DNA from: Microcaldota archaeon
Lineage (GTDB): Archaea > Micrarchaeota > Micrarchaeia > Micrarchaeales > Micrarchaeaceae
Direction of reading: 5' to 3'
Length of the DNA stretch: 64,000 nt
NCBI GenBank assembly: GCA_021810105.1
Contig: JAJZJM010000001.1
Coordinates: 1-64,000 of the forward strand
Position numbers and translations under genes: made by a program. The stretch's first letter is position 1. Each line of letters begins with the position of its first letter. Positions 30,536 to 37,907 of the stretch are shown here, one piece after another. Below the pieces are notes generated by a model that saw only the letters and a program-made list of their open reading frames with translations, was not told the origin of the DNA and made no database searches.

Positions 30536-30970
30536 TCTTGCATTTTCATCGCATTCCAACCTTATCGAAATAAAGTTTGGAAACGAATTCCTGAACGCAG
30601 CCAGCTCCTCCCGGCTGCGTATGCCGTCAACTATGAAAGGCTGGGAGCCGCTCTGGTTGATTTTTTTCACCAGATACTTTGCCCACACGGCGGGATCTAT
30701 CTCCTTCATCTTCTGGCCTATCTGCTGAAGCAGTCGTCTATCCCTGCCTTGCATATCAAAGAGCTCTTTGGCTATGTCAGATATTTTTGCTGAAAATGAG
30801 AGCCTGGAAACCTTCACTCCAAATTCCAGCTCTATGGAGGATGCAAGAGCATCGGAATACGCGTTCTTGCCGCTAGCCATATGCCCTATAAAAGCGAATG
30901 ATGGTATGGATATTTTGCTGCCCCTTCTTATCCTCTTTTCCATACTTTCACTTTGATTTGTAAATGTCAT
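30536..30970 (-). pseudogene. P-loop (deoxy)nucleotide kinase, N-terminal half, split by IS copy 4
   Basis: The N-terminal half has a P-loop (AFIGHMASGKNAYSDALA), SFSAKISDIAKELF, QQIGQKMKEIDPAVWAKYLVKKI and VDGIRSREELAAFRNSFPNFISIRLECDENAR. This is the dephospho-CoA-kinase/NMP-kinase-like arrangement used by archaeal AAA-type kinases. The current ORF reads a few IS-encoded codons (VTSSHD) before a stop. The ATG overlaps the stop of the cytidine deaminase-like gene (30967-30970), suggesting a nucleotide-salvage pair. Loss of the C-terminal lid should inactivate it. Confidence 0.78.
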
Positions 30971-31539
30971 ATCTGTACTCTAAGGATCTTGCAATACTTT
31001 TCAAATTCTGGGTCTTTTTTTGCGAATTCTTTAAGCTCTGAATGAAGAGGAAGTTTTGGCATAAAGTTTATCTTTGGCTTAATCTCCCTTATCTTGTTGG
31101 ATGGATATATCTGGGCAGGAGGCGCTTGTGAAAACATCTCTTTTAGCCTAACAGAGTATTTGGAGTTGCCTTCAGTATCCGCAACTATAACCTCAAGGTA
31201 TGGATGCGTCCACTCCCACATCGCAGCCCAGCACGTGAAGCATGCTGGAAATATTTCAACCTCACTGTGCCCTGCATCCTGGAATATCTCTACCATGCGC
31301 CTGAAATCGGTTCCGTTATAGCCCTCTGCCAATGCCCTTACTATCCCGACCTCCTCGGCGTGGAGCCCTTTATGGCCGTATGTTTCAATGTTGAAACCCC
31401 CAAAAACCTTGCCGTCCCACATTTGAAACGCCACCCCTACGGAAGACCTGAACGTCCTAGCCATTCCCCTATAGTGTTGTGCAGCGCTTATGAGCTCTTT
31501 TAGCCCTCTTTCTTCGGACTTATTCACCATATGCCCCAC
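30967..31539 (-). CDS. Cytidine deaminase-like zinc enzyme
   Basis: The 190-aa protein carries the deaminase zinc signature: LHAEEVGIVRALAEG, with His ligand and catalytic Glu, and FPACFTCWAAM, the PCxxC variant supplying two Cys ligands. The N-terminal helix AAQHYRGMARTFRSSVGVAF and FGGFNIETYGHKGLHAEE match free-nucleoside cytidine deaminases. A C-terminal extension of about 50 residues (KIREIKPKINFMPKLPLHSELKEF) is unusual. It is co-oriented with the kinase broken by IS copy 4. Substrate assignment (cytidine, deoxycytidine or other) is uncertain. Confidence 0.75.
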   Translation of the reverse strand: MGHMVNKSEERGLKELISAAQHYRGMARTFRSSVGVAFQMWDGKVFGGFNIETYGHKGLHAEEVGIVRALAEGYNGTDFRRMVEIFQDAGHSEVEIFPACFTCWAAMWEWTHPYLEVIVADTEGNSKYSVRLKEMFSQAPPAQIYPSNKIREIKPKINFMPKLPLHSELKEFAKKDPEFEKYCKILRVQI

Positions 31540-31621
31540 ATTAAACTATGCTCTTTTTTTAATATATAGACTTTTGCATTTCTTTTGGGCGTACGAGCTT
31601 ACGCTAAGGGTCTAAAAGTCG

Positions 31622-31643
31622 GGCGTATGCATGTGCATACGCC
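31622..31643. repeat. Near-perfect 22-bp palindrome in intergenic region
   Basis: GGCGTATGCA-TG-TGCATACGCC has 10-bp arms and a 2-bp centre. It lies in the 226-bp gap between the cytidine deaminase-like and TBP-like genes. A smaller hairpin, GCGTA-CGAGCT-TACGC, lies about 30 bp before it. Nothing else was seen in the gap except AT-rich promoter-like sequence near 31730. It could be a regulator site or an IS scar. Confidence 0.5.
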
Positions 31644-31765
31644 ACGGGTGGATGAGAATAGGGTTGTTGCAGAATACGCATTAAACTCCGCAAAGCGAAG
31701 TGTATGTAATTAAATTAAAGGCATTTATAAATATTCGCTTTTCTCAATTTTACTATAGTATATGG

Positions 31766-32080
31766 TTATCTTCCCCTTGCGCCGGCCTTATACCTTTTTA
31801 TCAGAGCGATCGCATGATCTATTGCCCTCCTTACATCCTGTTTGGTTCTCGCTCCTGTGCAGATTATCTTTCCATTCTTGAAAAGAAGAAGCGCTGATTT
31901 TGGATCATGAACTTTGAATATGGCTCCTGGAAATTGTTCTGGCTCGTAGTCTATGTCTCTTGAGAGCTTTGCAAGACCATATAGATCCAAATCTGTATGC
32001 AATTCGGCATGAGCAACGATATTCACTATAGTGTATGTAGGTTTTAGCACAATGTGCTTGCCAGCTTTTTTTACTGCCAT
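31766..32080 (-). CDS. Single-repeat TATA-binding-protein-like protein
   Basis: The 104-aa protein matches one TBP repeat: YTIVNIVAHAELHTDLDLYGLAK, DYEPEQFPGAIFKVHDPKSALLLFKNGKIICTGARTKQDVRRAIDHAIALI. The stirrup region with FPGAIF is kept. Archaeal TBP is normally about 180 aa with two such repeats; here a basic tail (RYKAGARGR) and a stop follow the first. No second repeat is found in any frame downstream. To bind DNA like TBP it would need to dimerise. I chose ATG 32080 over an upstream TTG. It is divergent from eL21. Confidence 0.8.
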   Translation of the reverse strand: MAVKKAGKHIVLKPTYTIVNIVAHAELHTDLDLYGLAKLSRDIDYEPEQFPGAIFKVHDPKSALLLFKNGKIICTGARTKQDVRRAIDHAIALIKRYKAGARGR

Positions 32081-32152
32081 ATAAACACGCAATTCATTTC
32101 TTATCTAAAGGTATAAATATGTTTTACATTGAAATCATTCATCTGTGATATT
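32081..32152. promoter_or_regulatory. Divergent promoter region between TBP-like gene and eL21
   Basis: The 72-bp gap contains AAAGGTATAAATATG (32107-32121), which has the form of an archaeal BRE/TATA pair for eL21 about 35 bp before its ATG. The opposite strand has TATATGGC at the TBP-like start. A basal transcription factor gene shares its control region with a ribosomal protein gene. Confidence 0.35.
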
Positions 32153-32437
32153 ATGGCAAAGAGGTCAAACGGGCATTTCTCTGGAAAGACAAGAAACTTT
32201 ACAAGGCATCATAAGCCATCAAGGCTTAGCACCCGCTCAGTAATAAAACAGTTCGCCATTGGAGACAGAGTGGCCATAGTTCCAAAAGGGAACGGATACA
32301 ACACGCCCCACCCAAGATATAAGGGCAGGACTGGAAGGATAGATGGAGTGCGCGGATCGGCATACGTAGTAAAAGTCAATATAATGAATGCCGAAAGAAC
32401 TCTCATAGTTCCTGCACTGCATCTCGAGAAAGTGTAA
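32153..32437 (+). CDS. rpl21e: Ribosomal protein eL21
   Basis: Archaeal/eukaryotic large-subunit protein, 94 aa from the ATG at 32153 (MAKRSNGHFSGKTRNFTRHH). The KQFAIGDRVAIVPKGNGYNTPHPRYKGRTGRIDGVRGSAYVV core is diagnostic. The track ORF extends eight codons upstream, past the likely start. In many archaea eL21, Rpo4 and DUF655 are encoded in one operon; here eL21 is convergent with the other two. Confidence 0.93.
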   Translation: MAKRSNGHFSGKTRNFTRHHKPSRLSTRSVIKQFAIGDRVAIVPKGNGYNTPHPRYKGRTGRIDGVRGSAYVVKVNIMNAERTLIVPALHLEKV

Positions 32438-32448
32438 GCTTGCGCTTG

Positions 32449-33039
32449 TTATTGCCTGTATCTTCCTTCTCTTTTAGAGTAGGGTTTTGTGAACATATAG
32501 AACCTTTCCGTTCCTTGGAGCTCTGATAATACCCTCTCCGCGATGAGTTTTGCAGGATCCTGAAGCAATGAGACTCTTGCATTTATATCAGCAAAACTCT
32601 CAAACTTCTTTTCATTTCTTGCTTTCAGTATCGCTTCAAGGTGTTTTTTCCCTATTCCAGGAAGCAGCTCCAATGCGTGCTGCCTTATGTTTAGAGGGCC
32701 AGCATTGTTGAAAACGTCTACGAATCTTTTCTCATTCGCCTTTATTATTGTGCTTATCGCCCTCTGCAATCCGTTCTTGGCTGTCTGGGTAAGTTCATCG
32801 TACCCAATCCTTGCCTTGATAAGAGATACCTTTTCCCTCTCGTCTTTCCCTATGTATACTCTCTCTGCAAGCGCCATTGTAGCGCCGGGTTTTGGGGTAA
32901 CCTCTAGAAGCGTAAACCATTCCTCTCCTATTAGCTGGGCTATAGGTTCAGACCTGTTGGAGAAAGACTTGCCAGTAGGCATGAAGTCAAGCACGTATGC
33001 GTACTCCTCTCGTCTTTCTTCTTGCTGCATCCAAAACAC
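32449..33039 (-). CDS. DUF655 RNA-binding-type protein
   Basis: The 196-aa protein follows the archaeal DUF655 layout: an N-terminal OB-like part (EEYAYVLDFMPTGKS, AQLIGEEWFTLLEV, AERVYIGK), then a helix-hairpin-helix at ~110-165 (RQHALELLPGIGKKHLEAILKARNEKKFESFADINARV). The family is predicted to bind RNA and is found next to rpo4 and eL21. The downstream ksgA usually seen in such clusters is absent. An alternative start is the ATG three codons in. Confidence 0.88.
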   Translation of the reverse strand: MFWMQQEERREEYAYVLDFMPTGKSFSNRSEPIAQLIGEEWFTLLEVTPKPGATMALAERVYIGKDEREKVSLIKARIGYDELTQTAKNGLQRAISTIIKANEKRFVDVFNNAGPLNIRQHALELLPGIGKKHLEAILKARNEKKFESFADINARVSLLQDPAKLIAERVLSELQGTERFYMFTKPYSKREGRYRQ

Positions 33040-33058
33040 TTCGCGGGGCTCATCAGAA

Positions 33059-33388
33059 CTACTTCTGGTTTACTATAGAAAGTATCTTCTTTACATCTTC
33101 ATCTGCAAACGTCTTCTTTTCAGACGCGAGTATCTGCCTAAGCAGCATCTCGCTTTTCGGCATTATATTTAATATAGTAACAATTGCTTCAGGACTCAGG
33201 TATCCAAGCTCTTCCAAGCCTTTCCTGGCTTTCTGCTCCGCAGCCTTAGAGCCGGCAAATCTGGACGCGTGATCGTATGCGACCTGCTGCTCGTATGTCA
33301 GCTCCTTCTCCTTCTTCCTCTTTTCCAGTATCTCCAATACATCCGATAGAGACGCATTGCTTATATGCTTTGAATCCTTTCCTATCAT
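33059..33388 (-). CDS. rpo4: DNA-directed RNA polymerase subunit Rpo4 (RpoF)
   Basis: This 109-aa protein is the archaeal homologue of Rpb4, which with Rpo7 forms the polymerase stalk. NASLSDVLEILEKRKKEKELTYEQQVAYDHASRFA and the HRDC-like C-terminus (LSPEAIVTILNIMPKSEMLLRQILASEKKTFADEDVKKIL) are diagnostic. Nineteen bases separate it from DUF655 downstream, preserving part of a conserved archaeal cluster. Confidence 0.92.
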   Translation of the reverse strand: MIGKDSKHISNASLSDVLEILEKRKKEKELTYEQQVAYDHASRFAGSKAAEQKARKGLEELGYLSPEAIVTILNIMPKSEMLLRQILASEKKTFADEDVKKILSIVNQK

Positions 33389-33485
33389 TCATACCACAAT
33401 TTTTAGATAGCCATGCTGGCAATTTATCTATTATAAGTTACCTATTTTAATAGTTCTGTTTAATCACTTATATAAAGGTTTTGAA

Positions 33486-34397
33486 ATGGAGCCAAAAGAG
33501 GCTTATGAGAGAGTATTCTCAGAGGTAAGCAAGCACATAGCTGGCAAGGAAGAGACCATAAAGCTGATCTTCATAGCCATGGTAGCTGACGGGCACATAC
33601 TTCTTGAAGGAGTACCTGGAGTTGCGAAAACGACCATGACAAAAACTATAGCAGAGACAGTCAATGCCTCTTTCGGCAGGATACAGGGAATGCCTGATCT
33701 TGAGATAAAAGATATAATAGGGTACACATATCTTGACGAATCGCATAGCCCTGTTCTTAAGAAAGGCCCGATATTCAACAATATACTGCTTATAGACGAG
33801 CTGAACAGGGCCCCTCCAAAAACCACTACAGCATTGCTGGAAGCCCTGGAGGAGAGGCAGGTAACAATAGGAAATTCCACAATGCAGCTGGAGAAGCCAT
33901 TTATAGCAATAGCCACGCAGAACCCGTTGAACATAGAAGGCACAACGCAGCTTCCAAAGGTACTTGCCGACAGGTTTCTCATGAGAGTGGAGGTCACCTA
34001 CCCTTCAATGGAGGAAGAGGAGCAGATGCTCAGGATAAAGGAAAAAGAGGAGAAGATCTCCGTAGCCAAGGTGCTGGAAAAGCAAGACGTGCTAGACCTC
34101 CAGGCTAAAGTGAATTCGATACAGATGCCGGATGATGTTGAAGGCTATATAACAAGGCTTGTCGAAGCCACAAGAACCGACATACACGTAGTTATGGGGG
34201 CAAGCCCTAGAGCCGAGATAAGCTTCATGAAGTGCGCGAAGGCAAAAGCATTGATAGAGGGAAGAAGTTCAATAACAATCGACGACATAAAGTTTTTGGC
34301 GAAACCTGTGTTGAGCCATAGGCTTGTAGCGAGAGCTACCGGAGGCGTTGGAGTTGGAGGGATAATAAACGGCCTGGTTGCCACGCTTAAGCAGTGA
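33486..34397 (+). CDS. MoxR-family AAA+ ATPase
   Basis: The 303-aa protein has Walker A GVPGVAKTT, the Walker B region IFNNILLIDELNRAPPKTTTALLEALEERQVT, sensor 1 ATQNPLNIEGT and arginine finger/sensor 2 ASPRAEIS. MoxR ATPases act as chaperones with VWA- and DUF58-domain partners. Those partners are not adjacent. Instead a pilin-like gene starts four bases after the stop. It is preceded by a TATA-like TTATATAAAGG. Confidence 0.92.
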   Translation: MEPKEAYERVFSEVSKHIAGKEETIKLIFIAMVADGHILLEGVPGVAKTTMTKTIAETVNASFGRIQGMPDLEIKDIIGYTYLDESHSPVLKKGPIFNNILLIDELNRAPPKTTTALLEALEERQVTIGNSTMQLEKPFIAIATQNPLNIEGTTQLPKVLADRFLMRVEVTYPSMEEEEQMLRIKEKEEKISVAKVLEKQDVLDLQAKVNSIQMPDDVEGYITRLVEATRTDIHVVMGASPRAEISFMKCAKAKALIEGRSSITIDDIKFLAKPVLSHRLVARATGGVGVGGIINGLVATLKQ

Positions 34398-34401
34398 GCT
34401 A

Positions 34402-34863
34402 ATGAGATCCCAATCAGCAATAGAGTACCTTATAACTTATGGATGGGCGTTGCTTATAATTTCTATAGCTTTGGCAGCCTTCACTGCATTCGGGCTTTTT
34501 AATTCTGGCAACTTTGTCGGGAACAGCTGCACGCTGCCAAACGGGCTGAGCTGCAAAAGCGCAGTTTTGTCTTCTAACGGAATGCTGACCTTAGACATAG
34601 GGCAGGATACAGGCTCTCCGATAACCATAACAGGGGTCAGCTGCGATTCTAACCAGACCGCTTATGGCGGCTTGTCTACATCTGTTCAGGTAGGTATAAA
34701 CGGAAATGCAACATTCACGCCTTTCTGCTATTCAGGAACCGTCCAATTTACTGGAAAGATAGGGCAGGTTTATCACGGATTTGTGATTGTCAATTATACA
34801 TCCCAATCCTCTTCTATATCGCAAGAGGCCATAGGCGCATTAATAAGCAAAGTGCAGAATTAA
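34402..34863 (+). CDS. Secreted protein with archaeal class III (pilin-like) signal
   Basis: The N-terminus MRSQSAIEYLITYGWALLIISIALAAF is a class III signal: a short basic leader, the QxxxEYL-type motif and a hydrophobic helix. It should be cut by a prepilin-type peptidase after the leader. The 120-residue mature domain is Ser/Thr/Gly-rich with four Cys that may form two disulfides. Such proteins form pilus-like fibres or cell-surface assemblies. I chose ATG 34402 because the longer track ORF overlaps moxR and would bury the leader. Confidence 0.8.
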   Translation: MRSQSAIEYLITYGWALLIISIALAAFTAFGLFNSGNFVGNSCTLPNGLSCKSAVLSSNGMLTLDIGQDTGSPITITGVSCDSNQTAYGGLSTSVQVGINGNATFTPFCYSGTVQFTGKIGQVYHGFVIVNYTSQSSSISQEAIGALISKVQN

Positions 34864-34912
34864 AGCACTCCCCCGCTCTCCTAGTTTTAGATAGCAAATT
34901 TTCTGCGGCTTC

Positions 34913-36847
34913 TCATTCTATGATGAACCTGCTCAGAGTCCTGCTCCTTCTGCTCTTGAAAGGCTTGAACTGTACTCCGTTGCCAGAATAGAACTTTGAA
35001 AAGAACTCCACATATATCAGCCTTGCCCCCTGTATCCCGGACTCGAATATGGCGATTATGAGATTGAATATCTGCCCGACTATCAGGATAAATATTCCGA
35101 CTATCCCCAGAAGTATACTATGCGTCACTCCGTGAAGGAATATCAGGTCTATTATTCCTGCTAGTATCACAGAGGTGAGGAGTATGCCAACTAGCCTGAC
35201 ATAGGAGAGTATGTGGCTCACTATCGATGGGAGCTCCATCATGGACTGCACTCCCTCTCCATACAGCACAGCTATCACCCCAGCAATTATCATCCCGAAA
35301 GATGCGAGCGAGAATGGAGTGCCTAGCTGTGCCTTGTGAAGAACATTGAGCCCGAATATGACTATCCCTATCGCAGCGAGCATCCATCCGATCTTGGCTA
35401 CAGCATGCTTCTTGTTGCCGTGGGCCATGTTGTTTATGAAACCCAGGGCAAAACCAAATTCCACCATTACTACGCCGATCCATCCTGCTATAAGGAGCAG
35501 AGTGGGCAGGTTTGCTTCTACGTTGAAAAGCGCAGTGTATGGCAGCTGGAAGCCCATATACTCGTTGAAAGCCACTCCAAGAATCATTGCTATTACCGCG
35601 CCTGGCATTATTGCCTTTGCAATGATCTCGAGCCCGCTTGGGCTGATTATCATTGTTACGAATGACACTATCTTCTTCGGAAGCCTGCTTTTCTTTGGGG
35701 GATGCTTGAGCCTGCGGAGAAGCCAGAGCGCACCGAGTAGCATTATAAGCCCGTATGCAAAGTCGCCCACCATGAAGCCGAAGAATATAGGGAAGGCTAT
35801 GGCAAACATCAATGTCGGATCTATCTCGTCGCTTTTTGGGAGAGAGTAGAACCTTATGAAAAATTCGAAGAGCCTTGACCATGCAGGATTGTCGAACTGC
35901 GTGGGTGGCTGCTCTTCGGAGGAGATTTGCTCTAGTACATAATGGCCGTCAGATATTTTTGCTATTCCTTTTTCTATGCTTCCCATCTGCCGCTCCGGGA
36001 TCCATCCCTCTATAATTGCAACAGATTTGCTCACTCCAATCTTGTTCGCTACCTCTACCTTATCCATCTCTATGTCAAACTGCTCCCTTATGGCGCTAAC
36101 TTTAGAATACCACCTGTCAGATATCGTAATAAGCTCGTGCTGCAGAGACTTCATGCTCTCCTCGCATCTCGCTTTTGCCTTCCTTTCTTTTTCAAGAGCC
36201 TCTGCCACATTTCCATGCATCTGAGGGATTAACTGCATGCTTAGCTTGTAACCCTCTGCAGATCCGCTGAATTCTTTTTCTCCAGCTGCGGTTATACTGA
36301 CTATCCAAGCGTCTTTCAGGGAGATTATGCTTATATCATCGGATCCTTTCAGTTTTTCAATAAATTTTTTCCCATCCTTGCCGTATATGATGAATGACTT
36401 TACGCTTCCAGAGCTGAAAATCTGGAGGTCGCCTTTGAAGTCTTGGATAATTTCAAGCATAGCGATCCTGCTTGAATGCTCTTTTATCTCAGCGGCCTCT
36501 TTCTCGGTCTCTTTCCTTATAGAGCTTACCCTTTCGTCTATTTTTATGGAGCCTGCTTCCTTCATAAGCTCTTTTATGCTCCCGAAAGAGACTTTCGAGT
36601 CTGATGCAGTTTTGTATAGGCTGCCCTCCAGCCCTCTAAACCTCTGCGCCTCGTTCTGTATCTCTTTCTGCGCGGCTATTCCGCCTGCACCAATCTGCGC
36701 AATCCGAGCAGCTTCTGCTCCGGGAGTCTCTATCTGCATCGCTCCGATATCCTGAAGGATCGAGACGACATCGTCATAATACTCTTTTGATATTATGATC
36801 CTGGCCTTCTTCATCTTTGATGGCTTAAGCATGCTTATATCCTCCAT
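34913..36847 (-). CDS. atpI: A-type ATP synthase subunit I (a subunit)
   Basis: Membrane subunit forming the ion half-channels against the K ring. The 644-aa protein has a cytoplasmic coiled-coil N-terminal half (to ~330), then seven or eight membrane helices (LMFAIAFPIFFGFMVGDFAYGLIM through LLGIVGIFILIVGQIFNLIIAIFESGIQGARLIYVEFFSKFYSGNG). The essential Arg is probably in the QGARLIYVEF helix. It is the last gene of the operon and overlaps atpH by 13 bp. Archaeal operons usually begin with H-I; here they come last. Confidence 0.92.
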   Translation of the reverse strand: MEDISMLKPSKMKKARIIISKEYYDDVVSILQDIGAMQIETPGAEAARIAQIGAGGIAAQKEIQNEAQRFRGLEGSLYKTASDSKVSFGSIKELMKEAGSIKIDERVSSIRKETEKEAAEIKEHSSRIAMLEIIQDFKGDLQIFSSGSVKSFIIYGKDGKKFIEKLKGSDDISIISLKDAWIVSITAAGEKEFSGSAEGYKLSMQLIPQMHGNVAEALEKERKAKARCEESMKSLQHELITISDRWYSKVSAIREQFDIEMDKVEVANKIGVSKSVAIIEGWIPERQMGSIEKGIAKISDGHYVLEQISSEEQPPTQFDNPAWSRLFEFFIRFYSLPKSDEIDPTLMFAIAFPIFFGFMVGDFAYGLIMLLGALWLLRRLKHPPKKSRLPKKIVSFVTMIISPSGLEIIAKAIMPGAVIAMILGVAFNEYMGFQLPYTALFNVEANLPTLLLIAGWIGVVMVEFGFALGFINNMAHGNKKHAVAKIGWMLAAIGIVIFGLNVLHKAQLGTPFSLASFGMIIAGVIAVLYGEGVQSMMELPSIVSHILSYVRLVGILLTSVILAGIIDLIFLHGVTHSILLGIVGIFILIVGQIFNLIIAIFESGIQGARLIYVEFFSKFYSGNGVQFKPFKSRRSRTLSRFIIE

Positions 36848-37170
36848 TCCTTGGATAGAATTTTCGTGAATACCTCATATGATTCCTGGGGCTGGAGCAC
36901 TTTTACGTTTTTGGCCTTTGCAGACCATTCCTCTAAAATCTTCTCTGATTTCTCTTTTGCTGTGCTCTCCGCGTTTTTTTGCATTGAAGCCCTTTTTGCT
37001 TCAGCCTCGTTTGCAGCATCCGACAACCTCTTTGCTGCATCAGCCTGCGCCGCCTTTATCATATCGGCTGCCCTCTTCTCTGCTTCTGCAACCTCAGATG
37101 CCGAGCTGTCCTCAGCTTTCTTTATCCTAAGCAGAGTCTCTTCCGCTTCAGCCTGCAATATTGCGCTCAT
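36835..37170 (-). CDS. atpH: A-type ATP synthase subunit H (peripheral stalk)
   Basis: The 111-aa protein is almost entirely an Ala/Glu/Lys-rich coiled coil (RIKKAEDSSASEVAEAEKRAADMIKAAQADAAKRLSDAANEAEAKRAS). A short C-terminal globular part follows, as in AhaH. It pairs with subunit E to form the stator stalk. Its start overlaps the stop of the 40-aa peptide gene (ATGA). The position before atpI is conserved as a pair, although both are moved to the operon end. Confidence 0.85.
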   Translation of the reverse strand: MSAILQAEAEETLLRIKKAEDSSASEVAEAEKRAADMIKAAQADAAKRLSDAANEAEAKRASMQKNAESTAKEKSEKILEEWSAKAKNVKVLQPQESYEVFTKILSKEWRI

Positions 37171-37289
37171 ATTAAAACCGCCAATACAAGTATGACTGCA
37201 ATTGCCGCAAGACCAATTGTAAGGTTGACAAGGGAAAATATTGTCCTTATCCTTGCAAACTCAACGGTTTTGTCATTACTGCTTTGCAT
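37167..37289 (-). CDS. 40-aa single-TM peptide between atpD and atpH
   Basis: This ORF is below the ORF-track cut-off. The product starts MQSSNDKTVEFARIRTIFSL and continues into one hydrophobic helix (VNLTIGLAAIAVILVLAVLI) reaching the C-terminus. Its start overlaps the atpD end by 14 bp and its stop overlaps the atpH ATG (ATGA), so it is embedded by translational coupling. A small membrane subunit or assembly factor of the ATP synthase is the obvious inference. No known A-ATPase subunit of this form is recognised. Confidence 0.7.
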   Translation of the reverse strand: MQSSNDKTVEFARIRTIFSLVNLTIGLAAIAVILVLAVLI

Positions 37290-37905
37290 TTATCTTCCTC
37301 TTTATGAATTTCAAAGAGACTATCTGGTCCCTTTCCATGTCTTCAAGCCTCTGCCTTATGTACAGAATTTTCTGCTGCATCTTGGGTATGCTGACATTCT
37401 CTATTGCATTGGATCTTCTGTTAAGCTTCTCTATCTCGTAAAGCAGTTTCCTTAGGGAATTTTCCTTCTCTGCTATCTCTATCAGTGTATTGAATAGGTT
37501 AGTGTAACTTTTGCGTGCGTCCTGTACCGGAGTCGGAACCGATATAAGGTCATAGCCTATCCCGTGCACAGTGGATGCGAGGGTATTAAGGCTCGGTATC
37601 TTTACCCCCATAACGTTTTTGGCGTCAACAGCTATCAACATGCTACTCTGCTCTGCAGCGATCCTCTCAAGGTTTATTCTTCCGGCGTATATCTCTGCAA
37701 TCTTTGTGCTGTCCATGGCAGACTGCACAGATGCGCCGAGGTTAGCCTTCATGAGTTGTATCTGCCTCGCCATGTTGAAGAATTCCAGCACCAGGCTTGC
37801 CCTCTTCATCTTTATCAGGGAAAGCCCCTTGCTTGCTACAGCTACGCTCTTCCTGGTGCGTATCAGTTCAATCCTTGTAGTCTTTATGTTTACAGCGTTT
37901 ACCAT
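37276..37905 (-). CDS. atpD: A-type ATP synthase subunit D (central shaft)
   Basis: Central rotor shaft subunit. The start at ATG 37905 (MVNAVNIKTTRIELIRTRKSVAVASKG) is preferred because GGAG precedes it and the atpB stop lies just before. The ORF track uses a start inside atpB. The 209-aa protein is two long helices: LSLIKMKRASLVLEFFNMARQIQ and NSLRKLLYEIEKLNRRSNAIENVSIPKMQQKILYIRQRLEDMERD. The length is standard. Confidence 0.92.
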   Translation of the reverse strand: MVNAVNIKTTRIELIRTRKSVAVASKGLSLIKMKRASLVLEFFNMARQIQLMKANLGASVQSAMDSTKIAEIYAGRINLERIAAEQSSMLIAVDAKNVMGVKIPSLNTLASTVHGIGYDLISVPTPVQDARKSYTNLFNTLIEIAEKENSLRKLLYEIEKLNRRSNAIENVSIPKMQQKILYIRQRLEDMERDQIVSLKFIKRKINAKQ

Positions 37906-37907
37906 GC

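Noticed and set aside
31560-31765. Frameshifted second TBP repeat downstream of the half-TBP gene
   Set aside because: No TBP-like sequence was found in any frame of this interval, and it is too short after allowing for the next gene.
37192-37455. Plus-strand 87-aa ORF across atpD/atpH
   Set aside because: Antisense to the coupled atpD, 40-aa peptide and atpH frames; no support as a gene.
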